Positions 47,553 to 58,008 of a stretch of 64,000 bases of DNA are shown one piece after another. Position 1 is the stretch's first letter. The number at the start of each line of letters is the position of its first letter. Both the position numbers and the translations under genes were made by a program. The notes under the pieces were generated by a model, which was not told the DNA's origin, searched no databases, and worked only from the letters and a program-made list of their open reading frames with translations. The DNA lies in contig NZ_CANTZW010000009.1 in assembly GCF_947855115.1 (NCBI RefSeq), positions 62,001-126,000 of the forward strand. Direction: 5' to 3'. The DNA comes from an uncultured Parabacteroides sp. (GTDB lineage Bacteria > Bacteroidota > Bacteroidia > Bacteroidales > Tannerellaceae).

Positions 47553-50216
47553 ATGAGATCTATTGTTGTATGGCTGATAGGGATTCTTTTGCTTCCCGGT
47601 TGGGCGGGATGTCTGTATGCGCAGATGCCGGAACCTACGCCGACGGTTACGTTGGATATGCGGCAAGTTCCCCTGTTGGATGTCTTGATGGAGCTTGAGA
47701 AGCAAACCGGATTGTTTTTCTCGTATGAGTCCTCTCTGCTGAAAGAATTGCCCGAGGTTTCTCTGTCGGCCCGGGATGAGTCCTTGTCGTACTGCTTGAA
47801 GCGTTTGTTTTCCTCATTGCCGGTTATCTACCGGGTTACGGGGCGATATATCATCTTGAAGCGACAGCCTCGTCAGTATACGATCAGCGGGTTCGTTAGG
47901 GATTCGGCCTCGTATGAGAGTTTGTTGGGGGCTTCGGTCTTAGAGAAGAATTCGAGGGGAGGGACGATGTCTAATAATTATGGTTTCTACAGCTTGATAC
48001 TTCCGCCTGGAAAGGTTTGTCTCAGGGCCTCGTACGTGGGCTTTAAGGCGATGGAGATAGAGATCGATTTGCAAAGGGATACGATGATCGACTTTCCGCT
48101 GAGGTCGTTGGCCTCGTTAGGTGAGGTCGTTATTCGGGGGACCCGGCCTCGCTACGAGATATTGAGTAGCCGTACGGGGGTGATTGATATGCCTGCCGAG
48201 CGGGTGAAATCGATGCCCGCCTTGCTGGGGGAGGCCGATCTGGTAAAGACCTTGCAGCAATTGCCGGGTGTGGCGGTAGGTACCGAGGGGATGACCGGCT
48301 TGTATGTGCGTGGGGGTGGGGCCGATGAGAATTTATATCTGCTGGATGGAAATCCGGTCTATCATGTGAATCATCTGTTGGGGTTCTTCTCGGCGTTCAA
48401 TCCAGACGCGATAAAGAATACCCGGTTTTATAAAGGGAGCTTTCCGGCAGAATACGGTGGAAGGCTCTCGTCGGTTGTGGATGTACGTATGAATGATGGA
48501 AACCGGCAGGAGTATCACGGGAATATATCCGTGGGTTTGCTTTCCGTGCGGGCGAATCTGGAGGGGCCGATCGTTAAGGACCGCTCCTCGTTTAATGTCT
48601 CGGTACGTCGTACATGGCTGGATTTGATAACGGCGCCAGCCTTGGCGATCGTTAATAAGAACAGTGATACCAAGGAGAGTTTCGGGTATCATTTTTTTGA
48701 TATAAACGCGAAGGTGAACCACTCTTTCTCGGATCGTAGCCGGGCCTATTTTAGCTTTTATATGGGGCAAGACGCTTTTCGGCAGGGAAGCAAGGAGAAA
48801 GATGAGAATTCGGATAATATGTTTCTCTGGCGTTGGGGAAACTTGATCGGTTCCGCTGGATGGAACTACGTGTTCGGGCAAAAACTGTTTGGTAACCTGA
48901 TGGTGGGCTACAGCCGTTTTCGCTCGCATATCCGGCAAGAGGCGAATGGGTACGAGATCGATGGCAATAAGGAAGGGCTGCGGTCGATTAAGCGGGATAG
49001 CCGTTATAAATCGGAAATGGAAGACTTGAGTGTGCGTATGTCCGTGGATTACAGTCCTTCGATGAATCACCGGATACGGATGGGCACGGATTACTTGTTT
49101 CATAATTTTCGCCCGGAGAATAGCCAGCAACGCTCTTGGGTGAATGATTCGGTGGTGGATCCTACGTATAGGCTTTTGTATGATTATTCCTTGATAAAAG
49201 GCCATGAGTTCTCTTTGTTTGCCGAGGATGAGATGCGGCTCACGGATCGCTTGCGGGTGAATGCCGGATTACGGTATACCTTGTTTCATGTAGAGAACGA
49301 GATCTACCATTCTTTTCAGCCCCGCCTGTCGGCACGTTATTTATTCCGGCCGGATTTTTCGGTGAAGGTATCCTACAGCAAGATGAATCAATATGTCCAT
49401 TTATTGTCGAATACTTATGTGAACCAGCCTACGGATATCTGGGTGCCGGTGACGGAAAAAGTGCCTCCGATGAGCTCGCATCAGATTACCGCCGGACTTT
49501 ATTATAATTTGAGGCGAATGTATGATTTCTCGATTGAGGGGTATTATAAACGGTTGAATAACCTGATCGATTATAAGGACCATTGGCCGGTCGAGACGCG
49601 TTTCTCCGGTTGGGAAGACCGGGTTGGCTTGGGGAAAGGCAAGACCTATGGCGTGGAGTTTATGGCACAAAAGACAACCGGGAAGACAACCGGATGGGTT
49701 GGGTATACGCTTTCTTGGTCGGACCGCTGGTTTCCGGATGGTTCCGTGAATAAAGGGCGACATTTCCCGTTTCGCTTCGACAACCGCCATAAGGTGAATG
49801 TTGTCGTTTCCCGTAAATTATCCCGAAAGGTGGAGCTGACAGGCTCTTGGGTGTTCGCCTCGGGAAACCATATCAGCTTGCCGGAATATAAATACCTGTC
49901 TCCGACCTACCAAAAGGAGAACGGATATGCCGGGGTAGATTTATACAGGCCGATGAACTCCGGCTTGAGTAGCCGTAATAATTATCAATTGTCTCCTTAT
50001 CATCGTTTGGATCTGGGCGTGAATTTTTATCGATATAAAAAGAAAGGACGGATGGGGATTTGGAACATAAGTATATACAATACGTATTTGAAGCCGAATC
50101 CTTTTATGACGGAGGTCGTGGTGTACCAAAATGAGGGCCGGCGATATGAAGCGGTGTTGCAGGAGACGATATTGTTCTATTGTATGCCGTCGGTTTCTTA
50201 TACTTATAAATTTTAG
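47553..50216 (+). CDS. TonB-dependent receptor with STN and carboxypeptidase-regulatory-like domains
   Basis: STN-like TVTLDMRQVPLLDVLMELEKQTGLFFSYESSLLKE; plug GLYVRGGGADENLYLLDGNPVYHVNHLLGFFSAFN. Confidence 0.93.
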   Translation: MRSIVVWLIGILLLPGWAGCLYAQMPEPTPTVTLDMRQVPLLDVLMELEKQTGLFFSYESSLLKELPEVSLSARDESLSYCLKRLFSSLPVIYRVTGRYIILKRQPRQYTISGFVRDSASYESLLGASVLEKNSRGGTMSNNYGFYSLILPPGKVCLRASYVGFKAMEIEIDLQRDTMIDFPLRSLASLGEVVIRGTRPRYEILSSRTGVIDMPAERVKSMPALLGEADLVKTLQQLPGVAVGTEGMTGLYVRGGGADENLYLLDGNPVYHVNHLLGFFSAFNPDAIKNTRFYKGSFPAEYGGRLSSVVDVRMNDGNRQEYHGNISVGLLSVRANLEGPIVKDRSSFNVSVRRTWLDLITAPALAIVNKNSDTKESFGYHFFDINAKVNHSFSDRSRAYFSFYMGQDAFRQGSKEKDENSDNMFLWRWGNLIGSAGWNYVFGQKLFGNLMVGYSRFRSHIRQEANGYEIDGNKEGLRSIKRDSRYKSEMEDLSVRMSVDYSPSMNHRIRMGTDYLFHNFRPENSQQRSWVNDSVVDPTYRLLYDYSLIKGHEFSLFAEDEMRLTDRLRVNAGLRYTLFHVENEIYHSFQPRLSARYLFRPDFSVKVSYSKMNQYVHLLSNTYVNQPTDIWVPVTEKVPPMSSHQITAGLYYNLRRMYDFSIEGYYKRLNNLIDYKDHWPVETRFSGWEDRVGLGKGKTYGVEFMAQKTTGKTTGWVGYTLSWSDRWFPDGSVNKGRHFPFRFDNRHKVNVVVSRKLSRKVELTGSWVFASGNHISLPEYKYLSPTYQKENGYAGVDLYRPMNSGLSSRNNYQLSPYHRLDLGVNFYRYKKKGRMGIWNISIYNTYLKPNPFMTEVVVYQNEGRRYEAVLQETILFYCMPSVSYTYKF

Positions 50217-50219
50217 TTT

Positions 50220-51257
50220 ATGGGAAGATATTTACTTATTCCGCTAGTATTGGGATTATTGATGTTCTCTTGTGTCCGGGACGTGGAGATCGATTTGGAG
50301 GATCAGCCAGACCGGATCGTGCTGAACGCATCGGTAAGTCCCGGGAAGGAAGTACGTGCGCATATATCGAAAACTTGGTTTATTATGGATAGCATACCCG
50401 ATTTCGAGTTGCCCGGCGCAGAAGTACGTGTCTATATCAATGATGAGTTTCAGGGTTTTATGCGTAATGATGATGTTCCGGGGGATTCCGTGAATTTATC
50501 GGGGCAGTATGTCTTGCCCGGTTGTTTCGTGAAACAAGGAGATCGTGTGCGTGTAGAGGTAGAGGCTGATGGATATGAACCGGTATCCGGGGAAACCTAT
50601 GTTCCTCATGAGGCCCGGATTTATGAGGTGGATACCTTGTCTTATCGATCCTCTTCTTACTATGATGAACATATGCGTTTCTCTGTTAAAATCGATTTTG
50701 AGCTGGATTGTTATTATCGCTTGGTCGTAGAGCAGCTCATGGAATTCCGGAAGGGGGATAGCACTTGGATAGCCACCTCTTTCCAGAGTTTAGGTGGGTA
50801 CAATTGGTATTATTCCGGCTTTAGCTTAAATTACGAGGATCCGATTTTCCAGTCTTTTGGTGGCAGCCCTATTACGAGCCAGATGGATGGGCGCTATTGT
50901 ATGGGGGTGTTCACCGGGAAGGATCTGATCAATACGGATGCGGTTGAGGTTTCCATTTCTCCGGTGGAGTACTCGTATGAGAGCGATACTCTTTCTAAGG
51001 TGGTTCATTATGATGTACGTCTGTTATCTATCTCCGAGGATTATTATCGGTATATGAAGATTATGAGGGGATATTCCATCACGATCGGCGACGCGAATTT
51101 CGGAGCGCTGATAGAGCCTGCTGATACCTACTCGAACGTAGAGAACGGTTTTGGGATTGTCGCGGGATATCAAGAGGACAAATTACGTATCACGATGCCA
51201 AAGGATACGATACCTCCCTATTGGGATCCTTGGTACGGATATAGATCTTTTTGGTAA
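50220..51257 (+). CDS. DUF4249-family lipoprotein
   Basis: Lipobox LLMFSC; CVRDVEIDLEDQPDRIVLNASVSPGKEVRAHISKTWFI. Confidence 0.85.
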   Translation: MGRYLLIPLVLGLLMFSCVRDVEIDLEDQPDRIVLNASVSPGKEVRAHISKTWFIMDSIPDFELPGAEVRVYINDEFQGFMRNDDVPGDSVNLSGQYVLPGCFVKQGDRVRVEVEADGYEPVSGETYVPHEARIYEVDTLSYRSSSYYDEHMRFSVKIDFELDCYYRLVVEQLMEFRKGDSTWIATSFQSLGGYNWYYSGFSLNYEDPIFQSFGGSPITSQMDGRYCMGVFTGKDLINTDAVEVSISPVEYSYESDTLSKVVHYDVRLLSISEDYYRYMKIMRGYSITIGDANFGALIEPADTYSNVENGFGIVAGYQEDKLRITMPKDTIPPYWDPWYGYRSFW

Positions 51258-51325
51258 TAACCCTTTTTCTTCGATAGGGGTATTTTGGGAAGATCTTGTC
51301 TTATAAGTGAATTCAATGAAGTAGA

Positions 51326-54088
51326 ATGATGACAGAGTGGATGGATAAATGGCTTATCGCTGTTTTGAGCTGGATGATTTTTATGCCTGTGCCGGAACTT
51401 TTAGCCCAATCTTCCGAGACGAGGGATGATCTCCGTGTTACGTTGCGTATGGAGAGGGCCTCGTTTCCGGAGGTCTTGTCGGAGATCGAAAAGCAGGTGG
51501 GTGTGACCTTCTCGTATGAGTCTTCTTTGTTGAAAGAGCTTCCGAAGATCGATTTCCAAGTGAAAGATGAGGCTTTGACGGATTGTTTGGCCCGTTTGTT
51601 CGGGCCGTATCCGATCGAGTATAAGGTGAGTGGAAAGATCGTGATTCTGAAGCGTAGACAGAGACAGGTAACGATCAGTGGCTTTGTGAGAGACCAAGCG
51701 TCCTCCGAGTCTCTGATCGGAGCCTCTGTTTATGAGGTTGCCGACCGGAAAGGTGCGGCAACGAATAGTTATGGCTTTTTCAGCTTGACACTTCCACCGG
51801 GAGATATCCGCTTGCACGTTTCTTATATTGGTTATAAGGGGTGTTCTTTTTATTTTCCGGGGTTGGATAGAGACACTATATTGGATATCGAGTTGTGTCC
51901 GAACGCTCGTCTGGGGGAAGTGGTGATTACCGCCTCGGAGCAAAATCGTTTGTCTGTGAATAACACCTTGATGGGGGCGATGGAGTTTAATCAAAAGACG
52001 ATCAAAGCGACACCGACCCTGTTTGGCGAGTCCGATATCGTGAAAACTTTGCAATTAACTCCGGGAGTAGCCAGTGGAACGGAGGGACTGGCCGGTTTAT
52101 ATGTCCGTGGTGGTGATCAAGATGGCAATCTGTTTTTGATAGATGGCAACCCGGTGTACCAGATCAATCATGTCGGAGGATTATTTTCCGCTTTCAATCC
52201 GGAAGCGATCCGCGGTATGGATTTTTTTAAGGCGGGATTCCCGGCGAGATATGGCGGGCGGCTCTCGTCTGTGGTAGATGTCCATACCAAGGAGGGTAAT
52301 ATGAAAGAGTATCATGGAAGCGCCACGATCGGGTTGATCTCCGGCAACCTGAGCTTGGAAGGCCCTATCATCAAGGATCGCACGGCCTTTCAAGTAGCGC
52401 TTAGACGCTCATGGCTGGATGTGCTCTCTGCCCCGGCGATAGCGATCGTAAACAGAGTTCAGAAAAAGAATGGTAGCCGGATCAATCTTCGTTACGCTTT
52501 CCACGACTTGAATTTAAAGCTTAATCATCGTTTCAGCGATCGTAGCCGGATGTTTTTCAGTTTATATAACGGGAACGATGTATTAAAAGGAGGTGAAACG
52601 AGTTTCTCTACGAAAGAAGAGCAAACTCGTTATACGGATGGTACTTATTCTTCACTGCGTTGGGGTAATTTGATGGGAATCCTAGGCTGGACTTATGTCT
52701 TTAATAACCGTTTGTTCGGACGGGTTTCCGGGGGCTTCTCTCGGTATCGCTCGAATGTGCGGAGTTCAAAAGAATATAGCTATGGCACGGAGGGAGAAGA
52801 TGATTACCTCTCTTCTTCCTCGGAAACGAGCAGTTTTACCTCTATCCTGGATATGGGTATCCGTTCCTCTTTTGATTATACACCTTCTACATCGCACATG
52901 ATTCGTTTTGGAGGGGATTTCTTGATACACCGTTTCCGTCCGGAGTATAATGAGGTGAAGGCTACTGGCTCCGGTATACTGGAGCTTTCCAATATAGGGA
53001 AAGTATATACGAATGATTTGTTATGGGCCCGTGAAGCGGCTGTCTTCGGAGAGGATGATTGGAATGTTTTGCCTAGCTTGCGTTTGAATGCGGGGCTTCG
53101 ATTCAGCCTGTTCAATGTAGAGCGGAAGACGTATACCTTATTGGAGCTTCGCGCTTCCTTAAGATGGTTGCTACGTGACGATCTTAGCTTTAAGGCCTCA
53201 TACGCCCGTATGGGGCAATATATCCATTTGTTGGGCAATAGTTATATAAATTTGCCTACGGATGCGTGGATGCCTGTTACCCGTAAATTGAAACCTTTGA
53301 TCAGCGATCAGGTCTCTGCCGGTTTCTATTATAGTCTCATGCGTTCTTATAGCTTCTCGGTGGAGGGTTATTATAAATGGATGAAGAACCTGCTGGATTA
53401 TAAAGACGGATATTCCTTCTTGCCCGGTACGGCGGCTTGGGAGGAGAAAATGGCGGTTGGCAAAGGGCGTTCGTATGGTGTTGAGTTCTTGGCTCGCAAA
53501 GAAAGCGGACGTACGACCGGTTGGATCGGATATACGCTTTCATGGTCGGACCGGTGTTTTGATGAGATCGATAACGGGCAACGTTTTCCGGCACGTTACG
53601 ATAACCGGCACAAACTGAATATCGTGGTATCACATAAACTGTCGGATAAGGTGGAGCTGACAGCCGCTTGGACGTATACTTCCGGCAATCGTATGACCTT
53701 GTCGTTAGAGAGTTACGAGCAAGCGCAAACCAATACGCTTAATACCTCCTACCAATACCAGATGGATAACTGGCTGGAACCATCCGGAAAAGAGGTGGAT
53801 TTGTATGCGAGCCGTAATAACTACCAGATGCCGGCTTATCATCGTCTGGATTTAGGACTTAATATTTACCGCCCGAAGAAGAAGGGGCGAATGGGTATCT
53901 GGAATATCAGTATTTATAACGTATATAGCCGGATGAATCCGTTTATGGTTTATAAAAGCCAAGACTGGATTCCTGCTATTAATTTAGTTCCGGGTTCTTC
54001 TCCTTCTTCCAGTAAAAATAAGCCTTGCTTTAAATGGATTGGTATTATGCCTATCATACCTTCAATATCGTATACTTATAAATTTTAG
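51326..54088 (+). CDS. TonB-dependent receptor with STN domain (paralogue of 47553-50216)
   Basis: Same domain order; GLYVRGGDQDGNLFLIDGNPVYQINHVGGLFSAFN. Confidence 0.93.
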   Translation: MMTEWMDKWLIAVLSWMIFMPVPELLAQSSETRDDLRVTLRMERASFPEVLSEIEKQVGVTFSYESSLLKELPKIDFQVKDEALTDCLARLFGPYPIEYKVSGKIVILKRRQRQVTISGFVRDQASSESLIGASVYEVADRKGAATNSYGFFSLTLPPGDIRLHVSYIGYKGCSFYFPGLDRDTILDIELCPNARLGEVVITASEQNRLSVNNTLMGAMEFNQKTIKATPTLFGESDIVKTLQLTPGVASGTEGLAGLYVRGGDQDGNLFLIDGNPVYQINHVGGLFSAFNPEAIRGMDFFKAGFPARYGGRLSSVVDVHTKEGNMKEYHGSATIGLISGNLSLEGPIIKDRTAFQVALRRSWLDVLSAPAIAIVNRVQKKNGSRINLRYAFHDLNLKLNHRFSDRSRMFFSLYNGNDVLKGGETSFSTKEEQTRYTDGTYSSLRWGNLMGILGWTYVFNNRLFGRVSGGFSRYRSNVRSSKEYSYGTEGEDDYLSSSSETSSFTSILDMGIRSSFDYTPSTSHMIRFGGDFLIHRFRPEYNEVKATGSGILELSNIGKVYTNDLLWAREAAVFGEDDWNVLPSLRLNAGLRFSLFNVERKTYTLLELRASLRWLLRDDLSFKASYARMGQYIHLLGNSYINLPTDAWMPVTRKLKPLISDQVSAGFYYSLMRSYSFSVEGYYKWMKNLLDYKDGYSFLPGTAAWEEKMAVGKGRSYGVEFLARKESGRTTGWIGYTLSWSDRCFDEIDNGQRFPARYDNRHKLNIVVSHKLSDKVELTAAWTYTSGNRMTLSLESYEQAQTNTLNTSYQYQMDNWLEPSGKEVDLYASRNNYQMPAYHRLDLGLNIYRPKKKGRMGIWNISIYNVYSRMNPFMVYKSQDWIPAINLVPGSSPSSSKNKPCFKWIGIMPIIPSISYTYKF

Positions 54089-54092
54089 GAAG

Positions 54093-55205
54093 ATGAAACA
54101 GATAAAGAATATCCTGATAAACTTGATTTGTATGGTTTGCCTATCCTGTCTGATGTCTTGCGTCAAGGAGATTGATCTTGAATCCTTGCGGCCGGATCCC
54201 ACTTTGGTGGTGAATTGCGTCGCTATAACCGGCGAACCTTTGACCGTGAGTGTTTCCCGCACTTGGTTTTTCACGGATGATCATCCGAACGTGACCTTAG
54301 ATAAAGCTGAGGTAAAACTATTCGTGAATGGTATTTTTAGGGAGCGGATGAGCTTTCAGGAAGGTGACGAGGTCTTTAATACGAGAGGTTATTTCAAATC
54401 AGACTTTATACCAGTGGAGGGAGACCGTATCCGTGTGGAGGCTTCTTATCCGGAATATGGGGTGGCGAATGCCGAGACTGTCGTGCCCGAACCTGTTCAG
54501 GTTTTGAAAGCGGGGGTAACATATGTTACGGCAGCTGGTTCTACGGGTTCTCACCTAAATGCGATTTATCAGGTAACGTTTAAGGATAACCCTTCCGAGG
54601 AAAATTATTATTTGCTCCGTATGGAGGAGGGTGTTCCTATTTTTGACGGAATAGCGAAGGAATATACGGGAGAATATAAATGGTACCCTGTGACCCCGAA
54701 CTATGCGACTGAGCCTGTTTTTGGTCAATCATTGACGGCCTTGGATCAGATTTTTGGCAATAACTGGATGTTTGGGGATGGTGGAAAGGTATTCTCTGAT
54801 GAGTTAATAAATGGGCAAGAATATACCTTGCATCTTACGGATGAATATTATTATGAATTTCAATATGGGGCATACCCGATAAAGATTGTCCCGGATTCAA
54901 TGTGGATAGACGATTTTAGTGAAGAGGATTTACTTCCGATCCCTTCCATGCATCTACGGGTACACCTACATGCTATCTCGGCAGAATACTATCGATATCT
55001 GAAAGTATTGCAGGATAAAGACACAGGTTCCATTTCGAACTTATTGATTGATGGCGGCTTGGCCGAACCGATCCGTGTATTTAGCAATATAGACGGCGGT
55101 ATCGGTATTTTAGGCAGTTGTAATGTGGGAGTGTTCGAGACAGAGATTGAGTCTTCTTCACATTCCGATCTTAAAACGGCCCGATTTGAAGACGGGATAG
55201 ACTAG
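54093..55205 (+). CDS. DUF4249-family lipoprotein (paralogue of 50220-51257)
   Basis: CVKEIDLESLRPDPTLVVNCVAITGEPLTVSVSRTWFF. Confidence 0.85.
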   Translation: MKQIKNILINLICMVCLSCLMSCVKEIDLESLRPDPTLVVNCVAITGEPLTVSVSRTWFFTDDHPNVTLDKAEVKLFVNGIFRERMSFQEGDEVFNTRGYFKSDFIPVEGDRIRVEASYPEYGVANAETVVPEPVQVLKAGVTYVTAAGSTGSHLNAIYQVTFKDNPSEENYYLLRMEEGVPIFDGIAKEYTGEYKWYPVTPNYATEPVFGQSLTALDQIFGNNWMFGDGGKVFSDELINGQEYTLHLTDEYYYEFQYGAYPIKIVPDSMWIDDFSEEDLLPIPSMHLRVHLHAISAEYYRYLKVLQDKDTGSISNLLIDGGLAEPIRVFSNIDGGIGILGSCNVGVFETEIESSSHSDLKTARFEDGID

Positions 55206-55976
55206 GAATTGTGGCTCCATCTTCCGGCGTACCGGGTTGTATTCGTAGTTGATACCAGCTCCCATCCAGAAATTATCTGTGACCTTGAACTCAAACGCTC
55301 CTCCCACTTGGGTATGGTAGAGAAAAGGATTCTTGAGCATATGAGGATTATTGTACTCGTCGGCATAATAAGCGTACTGCCCCCAGCCTTTCAGTTTCAT
55401 CCAGTCTGTAGGCTGATATTCCACTTGTACGTTTGCCCCGGTCGTTATTCCCGGGCTTGGATTGAAAGGACTGAAGAAACGTCCTCCGAATCCACCGCCA
55501 TAAATGCTCCAATTACCATTATGCCAAGAGATCCCAGCGTTCATGATCGTCATACCCCCGGCTCCCGGCCATGTATATTGAATACCATTGGCGATGAGGT
55601 CAAAGCTTTCGTTTAGTTGTTGCATGTAAGTCTCGTTGAAATCCAGCGCCATAGGCGATACTTCCCGAAGCATAGGGGTGTAAACGTTAAAAAACGGCTG
55701 GTAGGCCGTGGAAGAAATCTGCATATCCATCGGACGTTCTTGCAGGGACGTATGGGGAATATCTGGCGTGAACTCCCGCAACTTGATATCAATATCCCGT
55801 GTCCCCGAAGGGGTAAATGTCTTATAAGAGGTTTTAGGGATATTCAGCTCGTATGTCTTATTTTTAGGTAAGGCAATTATTTTACCTTCTTTATTTAAGA
55901 TCAATGAGAAATCGGATTGCGCCTGAATCACAGCGACACACATCCATGCTATGAATATAAATAACCCTCGTCTCAT
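55158..55976 (-). CDS. Secreted/outer-membrane protein of unknown function
   Basis: MRRGLFIFIAWMCVAVIQAQ signal peptide; repeated aromatic strands; RBS-like AGGAGGAGAG; overlaps the convergent DUF4249 gene. Confidence 0.65.
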   Translation of the reverse strand: MRRGLFIFIAWMCVAVIQAQSDFSLILNKEGKIIALPKNKTYELNIPKTSYKTFTPSGTRDIDIKLREFTPDIPHTSLQERPMDMQISSTAYQPFFNVYTPMLREVSPMALDFNETYMQQLNESFDLIANGIQYTWPGAGGMTIMNAGISWHNGNWSIYGGGFGGRFFSPFNPSPGITTGANVQVEYQPTDWMKLKGWGQYAYYADEYNNPHMLKNPFLYHTQVGGAFEFKVTDNFWMGAGINYEYNPVRRKMEPQFLVYPVFKSGRFKIGM

Positions 55977-55988
55977 ACACTCTCCTCC

Positions 55989-55996
55989 TATTTTTG
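55989..55996 (+). promoter_or_regulatory. -7 element for the second ECF sigma gene
   Basis: TATTTTTG matches TAnnTTTG. Confidence 0.4.
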
Positions 55997-56077
55997 ACGT
56001 GAAGATATATTTTTTATTTATAAGATGCAACTTTTGGAATACCTATTTCATCCATATAGTAGAGAGCATAAGTACTT

Positions 56078-56629
56078 ATGGATGAACAACTGTTAATCGA
56101 TGGATGTATGCGGGGTGAATCATGGGCTCGAAAGGAATTGTACGAGCGGTATGCTCCTGCCATGATGAGTGTATGCGTACGTTACGTGGGTGACAGGGAG
56201 ACGGCCCGTGATCTTCTGCAGGACGGGTTCGTTAAGATATTTACGAAGATCCGGTCGTATTCCGGTTCCGGGGCGTTCGGGGGATGGATACGGCGAATCT
56301 TTGTCACTACGGCTCTTGAGTATCTCCGGTCTTCAGAGAACACGAGGCTAAGCGTGGGGCTGGATGGTTATGACGACAGTTTGGAAGATATCAACTACTC
56401 CGTACTAGACCGTTTGTCGGCAGACGATTTGTTGGCTTGCGTGGCCCAATTGCCGCCGGGATATCGTACGGTTTTCAACTTATATGCGATAGAGGGATAT
56501 ACGCATAGCGAAATCGCTGAGATGCTGCATATACAGGAGGCTACTTCCCGTTCACAGTTTATCCGGGCGAGGAACGCTTTGCGAAAGAGTGTACAATCTT
56601 TAATGAGGCACGAAAATGCGGGACGATAA
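56078..56629 (+). CDS. ECF-type RNA polymerase sigma-70 factor
   Basis: DRETARDLLQDGFVKIFTKI and LPPGYRTVFNLYAIEGYTHSEIAEMLHIQEATSRSQFIRARNALR. Confidence 0.93.
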   Translation: MDEQLLIDGCMRGESWARKELYERYAPAMMSVCVRYVGDRETARDLLQDGFVKIFTKIRSYSGSGAFGGWIRRIFVTTALEYLRSSENTRLSVGLDGYDDSLEDINYSVLDRLSADDLLACVAQLPPGYRTVFNLYAIEGYTHSEIAEMLHIQEATSRSQFIRARNALRKSVQSLMRHENAGR

Positions 56630-57986
56630 GGATCAAGACGAAAGGCTGGACGATTTCAGCGGCTATATGCGTCGGCGCTTGGAAGAGCATCGGATGTCGG
56701 TAGATACCGATTGCTGGAATGAGATAGAGACCCGGATGAACCGAAAGGCGGGGGCACGGGGCTGGTTGTGGGCGGGAGGTTTGGCTGCCGCTGCGGTACT
56801 GGCCTTGGCTATCTGGCTGTTGCCTTCCCCGGAAGAGATGCCTTTGGAGGAATTGAGGCCCTTTCAGGAAAAGATATCGGAGGGGACGGAAGAGATGAAA
56901 ATTCTTCCGGAGCGTGCTGTATTGCCTGTGGAACCGGTAGAGAAACGTATCGCGAAGGTGCTGAGGCAGGAAAAACGACTTGAACTTTCCGATGTCGCCA
57001 AAGAAAGAGATACGAGATGGAAAAATGAGAAGTATGAGTCTATCGAGGTTATCGGAAAGGATACGATTGCGGATATCACGGATAAAACGGCCGTAGAGGT
57101 ATCTGGAGATTCGACAACGATGACGGTCGTGAAGCGAAGCGGATCTACCGTTTCGTTGCCGGAAGAGGAACGGAATCCTCGACGGAAATCCTTTTTGAAA
57201 AAGAAGGTCAAGAAAAACAAAAGGAATAAATGGTTATTGGCGGCGACTTTTGGCTCTAGCGGTTATGTGGATAACTTTTTTAATACGGATATGAGTTACG
57301 ACGCTTCTCTTCCGGAAGATACTAATTCGGACGGAGTATATGATCCGGATGAGGATGATGATAAAAAAGAGGATGGCAGTACTCCTCCTCTTCCCCAAAC
57401 GTCCTTTTCCCGCGGCGCCTCGGTACTACGGAGCTCTAATATGGATGAGAATTTTCTGGATAATCGTTCATTCGAATCTTATCCGGACGTAAGTTACTCT
57501 CTTCCGATATCTTTCGGCTTAACGGTACGGAAGGATTTGAGCCAGCGCATAGCCGTGGAGAGTGGATTAATGTATACGTATTTATCCACCACATTCAAGA
57601 AAAGGGGAGATTCCCCGTCGGAGGTGAAATCGTCTTTGCATTATCTGGGCATTCCTTTGAATCTGGTGGTTTATCTATGGAGTAATCAGAGATGGAATAT
57701 CTATCTCTCCGGGGGATTCATGGTGGAGAAAGGTTTGCAAGCCGTGTATAGCGGTTACATTTCCGGGAACGGAACGATTATCTCCAGAAGTAAGAAGGAA
57801 GGTATCCACGGTATACAATGGTCTATGAATGCCTCTGCCGGTGCCGCTTATCGTTTTTATAGAGATTGGAGTTTCTATTTCGAACCTCGTTTTTCTCGCT
57901 ATTTCGATTGTGACCAGCCGGCGAGTATCCGTACGGATAAATCGTTGGGATTTGGGTTGAGCGCAGGTATACGATATGCTTTTTAA
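56616..57986 (+). CDS. Anti-sigma-like N-terminus/TM fused to an outer-membrane beta-barrel domain
   Basis: WLWAGGLAAAAVLALAIWLLP TM, charged linker, C-terminal barrel ending GLSAGIRYAF; overlaps the sigma gene by 14 bp. Confidence 0.75.
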   Translation: MRDDKDQDERLDDFSGYMRRRLEEHRMSVDTDCWNEIETRMNRKAGARGWLWAGGLAAAAVLALAIWLLPSPEEMPLEELRPFQEKISEGTEEMKILPERAVLPVEPVEKRIAKVLRQEKRLELSDVAKERDTRWKNEKYESIEVIGKDTIADITDKTAVEVSGDSTTMTVVKRSGSTVSLPEEERNPRRKSFLKKKVKKNKRNKWLLAATFGSSGYVDNFFNTDMSYDASLPEDTNSDGVYDPDEDDDKKEDGSTPPLPQTSFSRGASVLRSSNMDENFLDNRSFESYPDVSYSLPISFGLTVRKDLSQRIAVESGLMYTYLSTTFKKRGDSPSEVKSSLHYLGIPLNLVVYLWSNQRWNIYLSGGFMVEKGLQAVYSGYISGNGTIISRSKKEGIHGIQWSMNASAGAAYRFYRDWSFYFEPRFSRYFDCDQPASIRTDKSLGFGLSAGIRYAF

Positions 57987-58008
57987 TGATTAAAATCTAT
58001 ATATAATT

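Noticed and set aside
47553-54088. SusC/SusD-type polysaccharide utilisation locus
   Set aside because: No SusD-like lipoprotein and no associated glycoside hydrolases; partners are DUF4249 proteins and receptors have STN domains.
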